DNA of 27,833 bases, taken from assembly GCA_937893015.1 (NCBI GenBank), contig CALBJX010000107.1, forward strand, positions 1-27,833, read 5' to 3'. This DNA is from an uncultured Verrucomicrobiales bacterium (lineage in GTDB: Bacteria; Verrucomicrobiota; Verrucomicrobiia; Verrucomicrobiales; Akkermansiaceae). The notes below the pieces were generated by a model that saw only the letters and a program-made list of their open reading frames with translations, was not told the origin of the DNA and searched no databases. The translations under genes and the position numbers were made by a program. Shown here in pieces: positions 7,901 to 15,137 of this stretch (position 1 is the stretch's first letter; each line of letters opens with the position of its first letter).

Positions 7901-7967
7901 TAATGCCAGACTGGCAACGATTCTTCAATCCGGTTTGGAAGTGATTCAAACAGGCTACACTGCATGA
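4947..7967 (+). CDS. cas9: Cas9 endonuclease, compact type II-C
   Basis: This is the RNA-guided dual nuclease of the system. From Met at 4947 it has 1006 residues. The track-longest frame begins at 4914, but that ATG lies within the -10 box and the family starts at KNLTFSFDIG. Visible parts: RuvC-I FSFDIGYASIGWAV with Asp9, an arginine-rich bridge helix (about 49-70), RuvC-II IEVARELKEF with Glu489, the HNH domain with CPYTG, EREHIVPH (His572) and NRMKG (Asn595), and RuvC-III HLHHAVDAA with Asp752. All catalytic residues are present. The sequence resembles A. muciniphila Cas9 as I recall it, but is about 95 residues shorter, mainly before GRAPYAR in the REC region. The C-terminal WED/PAM-interacting part is about 830-1006. 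cas1 follows after 4 nt. Confidence 0.97.
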   Translation: MKNLTFSFDIGYASIGWAVISAEKEHPEKPLVEGTGVVLFESDSCLASKRRTFRRMRRTIRARRKRIDRIGTILQQSGIITEAERKQTGHPSPFLLAARALQGKIRLSGKQIWDLMRWYAHNRGYDNNCAWARAEDETEEDTAKLALAKEQMAKCRTSTMAETVTSLLGLSADDEDSKFTCQSPAYKNMGMAFPRKAVVDEVESLLYHHADIPAEVADLIVKEAAPQKEKLAEYGVRFPLRYIGSVLFGQLKPRFDNRIIARCPITWAAEYRKSLDAGLDETKAKQHADKMAKVPNADCVDFYRYRFARILANLRVEGKPVSAEIRQILMDQALRKGRYTVAEFRKAFEELVQTKDHNLRNYFQITPDADKALVLVPLKKEWRAGGRAPYARPVLRQVVVEVLRGEDPTRPAFSLKHQNGERKVQDGVLYALSDPESEVSRIQAARSIDEQTNNHMVRHRMLIFERLLADMVKKYAGNDSTRVTQCCIEVARELKEFSGMTAKQIEKEMSAKLRSFHSAVKYLEDRREALPGGVITGGLIRKCRIAMDMGWKCPYTGVEYSVKDLPALEREHIVPHAARNTNAMAALVLTWPEINRMKGKRTAVEFIREFQTQQVEGRENLSIMTESRFKAFVDKLSTKGAPDDQKRCRARKRLLLVEKTPQQGDSEGLGFTEGQLTQSSQLMRLASQVAKKKIERATISMIPGYVTAETRKSWNTLGTLVAACPEIVDEESGKLRDKESIRNITHLHHAVDAATLGLVLHLIPAGNNGIVWQAIRKRRLNERQLSILRDAHALGAFRVDSDRCLHLKDIPQGILDSLSDKLKERRVIRHIPADMSGAHLDEQYKGIKRVENGMVTLRARGGKKSEEEKTESKLIGLAPGSKLRAMKAALVISDNYGLVLDPEPKVIPHVSVYKQLQECKRANGGRPVRILRQGQLIRLTTHSDAKRNMVWRIVSIKNNKTGIAFDLQIPDAAISGAQTHPKNWINARLATILQSGLEVIQTGYTA

Positions 7968-7971
7968 GCCT

Positions 7972-8889
7972 ATGTCCTACCACATCATTTCTATTGATGA
8001 GGGGGAATGTGAGATAACAGTCAGTCGCGGGCAACTTGTCGTCGCTACCGAGGAAAAGACTCGATGCGTGCCGATGGAGGATGTCGCGGCGATTGTCATC
8101 ACGTCGTTCCATTGTACATTGAGCAGCAGCTTTATTGTTGAAGCCTCGAAGAAAAGAGTGGGCATCGTTGTTTGTGACTGCTACAATCCGTGTGCACTCA
8201 TTTTACCGCTCAATAGAATAACGGATACTGCCATTATCCGTAATTTATCAAAAATGACCGCGCAGACAAAACGTCGTTTGTGGGGAAAAACCTTAGATGC
8301 GAAGTGTTTCAATCAGTATATGCTGTCTCGGGAATGGAATCCTTCACACCCTCTTTTGGTCCCTATGCTTCAGTTGGCAAAATCGAACAAGGAAACGCGC
8401 GAAGCAGAAGTCGCTAAAAACTATTGGCGCGTTTTTGCTGATACCTTTTGTGACGGACAATTTACCCGCAGGCGTGAGGCTGATGGTGTAAACGCTCTGT
8501 TAAATTATGCGTACGCCATTTTGCTCTCTCTTGTGCTACGCAATCTGTACGCTTTGGGTATCGACCCGACGTTTGGAATTTTCCATCAAAGCCGTGCACA
8601 TGCCGCTCCTTTGGCGTACGATTTGGTGGAACCATTTCGCCCTATAGCTGATGCGCAAGTGGCTACTTGGATTCAGGCACTCCCTGATGTTTCTCAAGCA
8701 CGTGTAACAAAGGAGTTTCGTGCCTTTATTGGTAAAATGCTCTTGCGCGAGGTGCCATACTCAGATAATCAGATTTCTGTCAAGATGCTGGTGGAACAGG
8801 TGATTCGTTCATTTAGAAAATCTGTTGATGCCGCCTATGTCTCTCCCTATGAACCATGGAAAACATCAACTACAAAATGGGATGGTTAG
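7972..8889 (+). CDS. cas1: Cas1 integrase, type II
   Basis: This 305-residue protein is the metal-dependent integrase that, with Cas2, inserts new spacers into the array. The catalytic acidic residue is in ETREAEVAKNYW (Glu144 by the spacing to YW). The His is in FGIFHQSRAH (His205), and the second acidic cluster is YDLVEPFRP (Asp217, Glu220). Length is normal for type II Cas1. It starts 4 nt after the cas9 stop and overlaps cas2 by 34 nt, so the three genes are one operon. The absence of csn2 and cas4 places the system in subtype II-C. Base composition is lower in GC than the flanking chromosomal genes. No Shine-Dalgarno sequence is evident, so translation may be coupled to cas9. Confidence 0.96.
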   Translation: MSYHIISIDEGECEITVSRGQLVVATEEKTRCVPMEDVAAIVITSFHCTLSSSFIVEASKKRVGIVVCDCYNPCALILPLNRITDTAIIRNLSKMTAQTKRRLWGKTLDAKCFNQYMLSREWNPSHPLLVPMLQLAKSNKETREAEVAKNYWRVFADTFCDGQFTRRREADGVNALLNYAYAILLSLVLRNLYALGIDPTFGIFHQSRAHAAPLAYDLVEPFRPIADAQVATWIQALPDVSQARVTKEFRAFIGKMLLREVPYSDNQISVKMLVEQVIRSFRKSVDAAYVSPYEPWKTSTTKWDG

Positions 8890-9194
8890 TCGTCTATTTT
8901 GATTTACCGACAACAACGAAAGAGGAAAGAAAGAATTATACGGATTTTCGAAAGGCTCTTTTGGAAGATGGTTATATCATGATTCAATTCAGCGTGTATG
9001 CGCGAGCCTGCGTAACGCAGGACAGGGTGCAGACTCACGCTCGTCGACTCAAAACATTTCTGCCGCCCGCAGGAGCGGTTCGTTGCCTATTTGTAACGAA
9101 TATTCAGTGGGAGAATACTTTTGTGTTTTACGGCGAATTACCCGAACGAACTACAGCCCCGGAGCATCTTCCAGAGCAGATGTTGTTGTGGTGA
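8856..9194 (+). CDS. cas2: Cas2 adaptation protein
   Basis: This 112-residue ferredoxin-fold protein is the structural partner of Cas1. The first strand WLVVYFDLPTTT carries the conserved Asp16, followed by the helix ERKNYTDFRKALLEDGY and the second strand MIQFSVYARAC, all in canonical order. The start at 8856 overlaps the end of cas1 by 34 nt. An internal Met at residue 8 (8877) would also give a complete fold, so the start is uncertain. The stop is 24 nt before the palindrome that closes the CRISPR array, which may end this operon as well. Confidence 0.93.
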   Translation: MENINYKMGWLVVYFDLPTTTKEERKNYTDFRKALLEDGYIMIQFSVYARACVTQDRVQTHARRLKTFLPPAGAVRCLFVTNIQWENTFVFYGELPERTTAPEHLPEQMLLW

Positions 9195-9218
9195 AGTTGT
9201 TGTAAGTCGCTTAAAATA

Positions 9219-9257
9219 AAAATAGGGCATGATACATATTGTATCATGCCCTATTTT
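9219..9257 (-). terminator. Repeat-derived palindromic terminator at the end of the CRISPR array
   Basis: The left arm 9219-9236 is an exact 18-nt inverted copy of bases 3-20 of the first repeat (9240-9257), with a 3-nt loop. On the minus strand the hairpin is followed by TTTTTATTTT, an ideal intrinsic terminator for array transcription. On the plus strand the stem itself ends in TTTT, so it may also stop the cas operon. Confidence 0.75.
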
Positions 9258-11317
9258 GGATTCAAGGCAAAACAATCGCCTCCGGCATTGCCCCGCCCGC
9301 CTCATTGTATCATGCCCTATTTTGGATTCAAGGCAAAACTAGCGCGGAGACCGTGGACGTAGCCACGCGATTGTATCATGCCCTATTTTGGATTCAAGGC
9401 AAAACTTACATACTCTAAACTAGCGCGTCCGTAAAATTGTATCATGCCCTATTTTGGATTCAAGGCAAAACCTTGCCATCTTGGCGCGTCAGCGGGTTCA
9501 ATTGTATCATGCCCTATTTTGGATTCAAGGCAAAACGTGGCAGCCGTGCGAGTCATGCAAGCTCGCATTGTATCATGCCCTATTTTGGATTCAAGGCAAA
9601 ACCTCTAACCAGCGCGACCGCAAGGCGGCAAGATTGTATCATGCCCTATTTTGGATTCAAGGCAAAACAAGTTATAACCGCGCGGAAATTAGAAAGCGAT
9701 TGTATCATGCCCTATTTTGGATTCAAGGCAAAACCACGCGGTGCGTCTCTCTCCGCCGTTTCCTATTGTATCATGCCCTATTTTGGATTCAAGGCAAAAC
9801 GGGAAAAAGCACAATCTCCTCGCGCATATAATTGTATCATGCCCTATTTTGGATTCAAGGCAAAACCGCCACTCCCCACGCAAACCCGGTGCGGAGATTG
9901 TATCATGCCCTATTTTGGATTCAAGGCAAAACTACATTTTCGTAAAATGAGCAAGACACGATATTGTATCATGCCCTATTTTGGATTCAAGGCAAAACTA
10001 TCGCGAGCAGCGGCGGTGGCAGGTGTTTATTGTATCATGCCCTATTTTGGATTCAAGGCAAAACTAAAAGACGTTAAAAGCAAGCCCAAAATGCATTGTA
10101 TCATGCCCTATTTTGGATTCAAGGCAAAACTCTTCTTTCTGCGCGGAGAGCACAGCCTCGATTGTATCATGCCCTATTTTGGATTCAAGGCAAAACGTTT
10201 CCGCGAGCGTCCTTAATAAACGCATTATTGTATCATGCCCTATTTTGGATTCAAGGCAAAACCAAGCAGGGCGTGGCGTGGCTTGCCGCCCCATTGTATC
10301 ATGCCCTATTTTGGATTCAAGGCAAAACACCGAGGATTATATTGCCGAAGATAGGTATATTGTATCATGCCCTATTTTGGATTCAAGGCAAAACAAGAAC
10401 CGCGCATGACTTGACAAGCGAAAGATTGTATCATGCCCTATTTTGGATTCAAGGCAAAACCACATACTATGTCTATCCTCGCTTCCTTTATTGTATCATG
10501 CCCTATTTTGGATTCAAGGCAAAACGAATGGGAAGACGCGAACAGCGGCACTGAAATTGTATCATGCCCTATTTTGGATTCAAGGCAAAACTAACGCTAT
10601 TATCGGTTCTGAGGGCAAGTAATTGTATCATGCCCTATTTTGGATTCAAGGCAAAACTCAAAATCCACGGCGCACACCGTGCCGTCCATTGTATCATGCC
10701 CTATTTTGGATTCAAGGTAAAACCACAGCGAGAATGCATCCGACCCATCCATGATTGTATCATGCCCTATTTTGGATTCAAGGCAAAACCGCGAGCGAAG
10801 GCGTGTCAACAGCTCCTCCGTTGTATCATGCCCTATTTTGGATTCAAGGTAAAACCACAGCGAGAATGCATCCGACCCATCCATGATTGTATCATGCCCT
10901 ATTTTGGATTCAAGGCAAAACCGCGAGCGAAGGCGTGTCAACAGCTCCTCCGTTGTATCATGCCCTATTTTGGATTCAAGGCAAAACAACCAAAAGTCGA
11001 TGCTCTGCATCAGCGCGATTGTATCATGCCCTATTTTGGATTCAAGGCAAAACATCTCGGCCAGGTCTCCGAGAACTCGTCCAATTGTATCATGCCCTAT
11101 TTTGGATTCAAGGCAAAACGCTGCGGCCAGCGCGGCGCGGACTTCCTCCATTGTATCATGCCCTATTTTGGATTCAAGGCAAAACGGCACATCCTCACAG
11201 GCCTCGCGATGGTGTATTGTATCATGCCCTATTTTGGATTCAAGGCAAAACCAGACAGGGCGAGAGGAGACAACACCCGCAATTGTATCATGCCCTATTT
11301 TGGATTCAATGCAAAAC
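9238..11317 (-). CRISPR. Type II-C CRISPR array, 32 repeats and 31 spacers
   Basis: Repeats are 36 bp and begin ATTGTATCATGCCC on the plus strand. In crRNA sense they begin GTTTTGCCTTGAATCC and end ATGATACAAT. Spacers are 30 nt, except two of 29 nt (9472-9500 and 10461-10489... the one before the repeat at 10490). Transcription on the minus strand is supported by the tracrRNA direction, the terminator at 9219-9257, and a promoter within each repeat: TTGAAT, 16 nt, extended -10 TGATACAAT. Variant repeats are 10688 (G6 to A in crRNA sense), 10820 (the same change plus the last T to C), 10952 (last T to C) and the outermost 11282 (C8 to A). Two spacers occur twice, giving 29 distinct ones. No protospacer could be assigned from the window. 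Confidence 0.99.
10688..10987. repeat. Tandem duplication of two spacer-repeat units within the array
   Basis: The spacers at 10724-10753 and 10790-10819 recur exactly at 10856-10885 and 10922-10951. The repeat at the junction (10820-10855) combines the 5' variant base of the repeat at 10952 with the 3' variant base of the repeat at 10688, which marks the crossover point. Confidence 0.95.
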
Positions 11318-11566
11318 TTGAGGAGAGGAAAGCCGGTCACACGTGTCCCAAAGTTTTTTATCGAGACTCTGCATGTTTCCTGATTTGTACATTGTACTTT
11401 GTACATCCCTACAAATTCCTCTTTGTCAAACTCTACGGGTTAGCCAAAATCACATATCTCATATTCCCCATCTCCCGTGTGTCAAAATCGACACACGGAA
11501 CGTGGCGGTCACTTCACCCTTGCGAACGTGACGGCGGGGCGCGGGGTGTGTTACAACAAAGGTGCT
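11318..11566. other. Array-flanking intergenic region (candidate leader)
   Basis: These 249 bp lie between the outermost repeat and the PiT gene. They are AT-richer than the genes and contain heptamer units TTGTACA-TTGTACT-TTGTACA (11386-11407). They also contain a 9-bp inverted repeat CCGTGTGTC-AAAATC-GACACACGG (11475-11498) that may regulate the PiT gene. No ORF is convincing. In crRNA sense this is the upstream side of the array. Confidence 0.5.
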
Positions 11567-13777
11567 ATGAATACGGCATACATAATCCTGCTCGGCATCC
11601 TCGCGTTGCTGGCAGTCTTTGATTTGGTGGTCGGTGTCTCGAATGACGCCGCCAATTTCCTGAACTCCGCCATGGGTTGCCGCGCGGGGCGGCGGCGCAC
11701 GGTGCTGGCCTTTGCCGCCGTGGGTGTGCTGGTGGGGGCATGCTTTTCCGGCGGCATGATGGAAATTGCCCGCAGCGGTGTGTTTAACCCCGCGCTGTTC
11801 AGCTTCCATGACATCATGCTGCTCTTCCTCGCCGTGATGCTCACGGACGTGATTCTGCTGGATGCGTTCAACACGCTGGGGCTGCCCACCAGCACCACGG
11901 TGTCGCTGGTGTTCGAGCTGCTGGGCGCGGGGTTGGCGGTGGCCGTCGCGTGCATCGCCTCCGGCACGGGGGCTTCCGCCGAGCTGGCGGACTACATCAA
12001 TAGCGCGAAAGCCCTCGGCATCATCTCCGGCATCTTCTGCTCCGTGGCGGTGGCGTTCACCTGCGGCGCGGTCGTCATGTGGTTCTCCCGTCTGCTCTTC
12101 AGCTTCCGCTACGCGACAAGCTACCGCTACCTCGGCGCACTGTGGTGCGCGTGCTCGCTGACGGCCATCACGTGGTTCACCCTCTTCAAGGGCATGAAGC
12201 ACAGCGTGCTCGTCTCGCCCGACACGCTGGAGCTCCTGAGCGCCCATCTGCCCGCCGCTACGGCCTGCGTCTTTGCGGGGTGGTTCGTCATCTGCTTTGT
12301 CGCGCAGCACCTGCTGCACCTCAACACCCTGCGCTTCGCCGTGCTCTGCGGAACGGCGGCCCTCGCCTTTGCTTTTGCGGGCAATGACTTGGTGAACTTC
12401 ATCGGCGTGTTCATGGCAGCGGAAACCGCGTTCCGCACGGCGGCGGACACCGTGGCGGCAGGCGGCGACCTCGCCACGCTGCGGATGGGTGCCCTCGCCG
12501 AGCCGGTGCAGGCGAACGCGCTGTATCTGACGGGGGCAGGGCTCATCATGGTGCTGGCCCTCTGCTTCTCCCGCAAGGCACAGCATGTGACGCAGACAGA
12601 AATAAAACTGTCGCGCGGCAAGAAGGGCAGCAAGGAACGCTTCGGCTCCTCCCTACCGGCGCGTCTGCTGGTGCGCCACACCATGCGTGCCTATGAGCTG
12701 GTGCGCGCCGTGGTGCCCGCCCGCGTGGCGCGCTTCGTGTCGAGCCGCTTCACCCCCGCCGACATCGAGGACACGGCCGCTTACGACCTCATCCGCGGCT
12801 CCGTGAATCTGACGGTGGCGGCCTTGCTCATCTCGCTGGCGACCTCGCTCAAGCTCCCGCTCTCCACCACCTATGTGACCTTCATGGTCGCCATGGGCTC
12901 CGCATTGGCGGACCGCGCTTGGGGGCGAGAGAGCGCGGTGTACCGCATCACGGGCGTGCTGACGGTCATCGGCGGCTGGTTCCTGACGGCGATTGCGGCC
13001 TGCACGGCGGCCTTCCTTGTCGCCACGCTGATGGTGCACGGCGGCATGATTGCCGTGGCGGTGATGGTGCTTCTTGCCGGGGCTATCCTCGTGAAATCCG
13101 CCCGCCGCAAGCAGACGGAGGAAGCGGGTCGCGCCCCGCTGAACCCGGAGCGGACGGAGGAGGTGTGCGCCTATGCCGCGCTGGTTGCCGACCGCCTCGA
13201 TACCATGCTGATCCTGCACCGCGAGGGTATCTCGGCTCTGCTGCACGATGATGCGGACACGCTGCGCGGGCTCCGCAAGACGTGCCGCACCCTGCGCCGC
13301 GAGCTGGAAGCGGAGCAGGAGGAATGCATCCTGCCCGCGCTGCAATCCCTGCCGCCGGAGCTGGCGGAGCGCGGGCAGCAGCTCTTCGCTGTCCAATCGC
13401 ACGCGCTGGCCATGTGTCTGAGCCTGCACTCTCAGCTGAAAGCGGGCTACCGCCACCTCGCGGACTTCCTCGGCGCACTCTCCCGCGAGCAGGGCGAGGA
13501 GCTGAGCGCCCTCACCGCGCAGCTCCGCAGCTTCACCGACAGCTTCCGCGACACCCGCGATGAGGAGCTGCAGGTGCGTGCCCGCGAGCTCAATGCCCGC
13601 TTCACCGACAGCCTGACGCGCCACCTCATGCACCACGCCGAGAGCGAATCCGAGCTCCGCAACAGCCTGCTCTTCCTCACCCTGCTCAACGAGACGAGAG
13701 CCATGGCAGGAAGCGCGTTGCGCCTGCGCGCAGCGCTTGGGGAAATTACAAATGACAATTTACAAATTACAAATTAA
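11567..13777 (+). CDS. PiT-family inorganic phosphate transporter with PhoU-like C-terminal domain
   Basis: This 736-residue inner-membrane protein is likely to be a cation-coupled phosphate symporter. The PiT signature appears twice, as expected for its inverted repeats: GVSNDAANFLNSAMG (residues 23-37) with LPTSTTVSLVFELLG, and AFAGNDLVNFIGVFMA with LPLSTTYVTFMVAMG. From about residue 530 a soluble, helical, Glu/Arg/Leu-rich domain of about 200 residues resembles PhoU and probably acts on the cytoplasmic side. I chose the ATG at 11567 because AAAGGTG precedes it by a few bases and the protein then begins at the first membrane helix; the frame is open upstream to 11477. The last residues (NDNLQITN) are encoded by the arm of the inverted-repeat element at 13751. 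A phoR-like kinase follows. Confidence 0.92.
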   Translation: MNTAYIILLGILALLAVFDLVVGVSNDAANFLNSAMGCRAGRRRTVLAFAAVGVLVGACFSGGMMEIARSGVFNPALFSFHDIMLLFLAVMLTDVILLDAFNTLGLPTSTTVSLVFELLGAGLAVAVACIASGTGASAELADYINSAKALGIISGIFCSVAVAFTCGAVVMWFSRLLFSFRYATSYRYLGALWCACSLTAITWFTLFKGMKHSVLVSPDTLELLSAHLPAATACVFAGWFVICFVAQHLLHLNTLRFAVLCGTAALAFAFAGNDLVNFIGVFMAAETAFRTAADTVAAGGDLATLRMGALAEPVQANALYLTGAGLIMVLALCFSRKAQHVTQTEIKLSRGKKGSKERFGSSLPARLLVRHTMRAYELVRAVVPARVARFVSSRFTPADIEDTAAYDLIRGSVNLTVAALLISLATSLKLPLSTTYVTFMVAMGSALADRAWGRESAVYRITGVLTVIGGWFLTAIAACTAAFLVATLMVHGGMIAVAVMVLLAGAILVKSARRKQTEEAGRAPLNPERTEEVCAYAALVADRLDTMLILHREGISALLHDDADTLRGLRKTCRTLRRELEAEQEECILPALQSLPPELAERGQQLFAVQSHALAMCLSLHSQLKAGYRHLADFLGALSREQGEELSALTAQLRSFTDSFRDTRDEELQVRARELNARFTDSLTRHLMHHAESESELRNSLLFLTLLNETRAMAGSALRLRAALGEITNDNLQITN

Positions 13778-13905
13778 GAAGAATGTGCGCCTTCGGCGCA
13801 GGGAAAGAAACGCGGTCTGACGCATGCGTCAGACCGCGTTGTTATGGACGCGCCGTAGGCGCACGATCTTTCCAATTTGTAATTTGTAATTTGTAAATTG
13901 TCATT
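13751..13905. repeat. 155-bp nested inverted-repeat element (MITE-like)
   Basis: The terminal arms (13751-13776 and 13880-13905) are perfect 26-bp inverted copies built from AATTACA-type heptamers. Inside, in order, are a hairpin TGCGCC-TTC-GGCGCA (13786-13800), a 32-bp perfect palindrome (13809-13840, centre ACGCATGCGT) and a hairpin GCGCC-GTA-GGCGC (13850-13862). The left arm supplies the PiT stop codon. The right arm supplies a -35 for the next gene. Confidence 0.85.
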
Positions 13906-13920
13906 CCATTATGCTATACT
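13891..13920 (+). promoter_or_regulatory. Promoter of the histidine kinase gene
   Basis: TTGTAA (13891-13896), an 18-nt spacer and TATACT (13915-13920) precede the ATG at 13929 by 8 nt. The -35 lies in the right arm of the inverted-repeat element. The mRNA would be leaderless or nearly so. Confidence 0.5.
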
Positions 13921-13928
13921 TTTCTCAC

Positions 13929-15128
13929 ATGCATGATTGGCAAACAGCCGCTGCTCTTCTCTTTTCCGTGCTCGCTTTGTCGGGGTACACGGCTTGGCTG
14001 TTGTTGCGCCGCTATGTCCGGGCGTTGAGGCGGCAACGCGCGGAGCTGGAGCGGCTGATGCGCGACAACCGCGAGCTGGAAGCACACTTGCAGACGGACA
14101 AGCGCATGATTCTGGACACCCTCGGCGTGCCCTTTCTGCTGGTGCGGCGCAGCGGGCGGCTCCTCTTGGCGAACGCGGCGGCGGGCGAGCTGCTGGGCGT
14201 GGACACGGAGCTGCACACGAACCTCTTGTGGGTGCTGGAGGAATCCGCGCTGCATACACTGCTGGAGCAGGCCGTGCGCTGTGAGGCACCGCGCACCTTC
14301 GAGCTGCGCCACCGCCTGCGCGGGGAAGATCGACTCTTCCGCGTCACGGCGACCCCGCTCGACCACGCCGAACGCCCCATCGGCATTGTGTTTCACGATG
14401 TGACCGAGGAGCAGCGCACGCAGACCATCCGCCGCGATTTCGTGGCCAACGCCTCGCACGAGCTGCGCTCCCCGCTCACCCTCATCCGCGGCTATGTCGA
14501 AACCCTCCTTGATTCCCCCGACACCGCCGCCGATGAGCAGGAGCGCACCCACGCTCTCACCATCATGAAAAAGCACGCCGACCGCGTGGTGCAGCTGGTG
14601 GAGGACATGCTGGCCTTGGCGCGCATGGAGAACAGCGACCGCCCCGGTTTGAAGACGGAAGAGTTTTCCCTGCAAGCCTTGGCGGAGGACGTGTTCCAGC
14701 GGCTGGAATCCCTCGCCGCCCTCCACCGCGCCGAGCTCCGCACCGACATGGAAGAATCCCCCTTCCTCCTGCAAGGCGACCGCTTCTATTGGTCGCAAAT
14801 CCTCTTCAACCTCACGGAAAACGCCATCAAAAACAACCCGCAGGGCGGTGTGCGCGTCACCATCCGCGCCCGACGCGGGGCAGACGCGTGCACCATCGAG
14901 GTGGAGGACAACGGCATCGGTATCGCCGAGGAATCACTTCCTTTCATCTTCAACCGCTTCTACCGCGCCGACCGCACGGGCCGCATCAAAGGCACGGGCC
15001 TGGGCCTCGCCATCGTCCGCCACGCTGTCGAAGCCCACGGCGGCACCATCAAAGCGGAAAGCACCCCGAACGAGCGGACGACCTTCCGCATCGCATTGCC
15101 GCTTGACTTGCCGCAGGGGATTCGTTAG
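13929..15128 (+). CDS. PhoR-like sensor histidine kinase
   Basis: This membrane-bound sensor kinase has about 399 residues from the ATG at 13929 (an in-frame ATG also lies at 13911, but the promoter favours 13929). Numbering from 13911: one N-terminal membrane helix (about 12-33), a short coiled segment, a PAS-like domain (about 64-165), the dimerization/H-box FVANASHELRSPLTLIRGY with His183, and the catalytic domain with NLTENAIKNN, DNGIGI and GTGLGL. The H-box and PAS layout are typical of PhoR. Its position behind a PiT phosphate transporter suggests phosphate sensing, but no response regulator is in the window. The end overlaps the -10 of the comEC promoter. Confidence 0.9.
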   Translation: MHDWQTAAALLFSVLALSGYTAWLLLRRYVRALRRQRAELERLMRDNRELEAHLQTDKRMILDTLGVPFLLVRRSGRLLLANAAAGELLGVDTELHTNLLWVLEESALHTLLEQAVRCEAPRTFELRHRLRGEDRLFRVTATPLDHAERPIGIVFHDVTEEQRTQTIRRDFVANASHELRSPLTLIRGYVETLLDSPDTAADEQERTHALTIMKKHADRVVQLVEDMLALARMENSDRPGLKTEEFSLQALAEDVFQRLESLAALHRAELRTDMEESPFLLQGDRFYWSQILFNLTENAIKNNPQGGVRVTIRARRGADACTIEVEDNGIGIAEESLPFIFNRFYRADRTGRIKGTGLGLAIVRHAVEAHGGTIKAESTPNERTTFRIALPLDLPQGIR

Positions 15129-15131
15129 AGT
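15103..15131 (+). promoter_or_regulatory. Promoter of the ComEC-like gene, leaderless geometry
   Basis: TTGACT (15103-15108), a 17-nt spacer and TAGAGT (15126-15131) end 6 nt before the ATG at 15138. The boxes lie within the 3' end and stop codon of the kinase gene. Confidence 0.5.
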
Positions 15132-15137
15132 GTCTGC

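Noticed and set aside
9238..11317. Plus-strand transcription of the array from the cas2 side
   Set aside because: The tracrRNA direction, the T-run side of the palindrome and the extended -10 in the repeats all point to the minus strand.
9437..11622. Open frames with periodic peptides such as CIMPYFGFKAK
   Set aside because: They are translations of the CRISPR array. The 66-bp period is a multiple of three, so frames stay open by chance.
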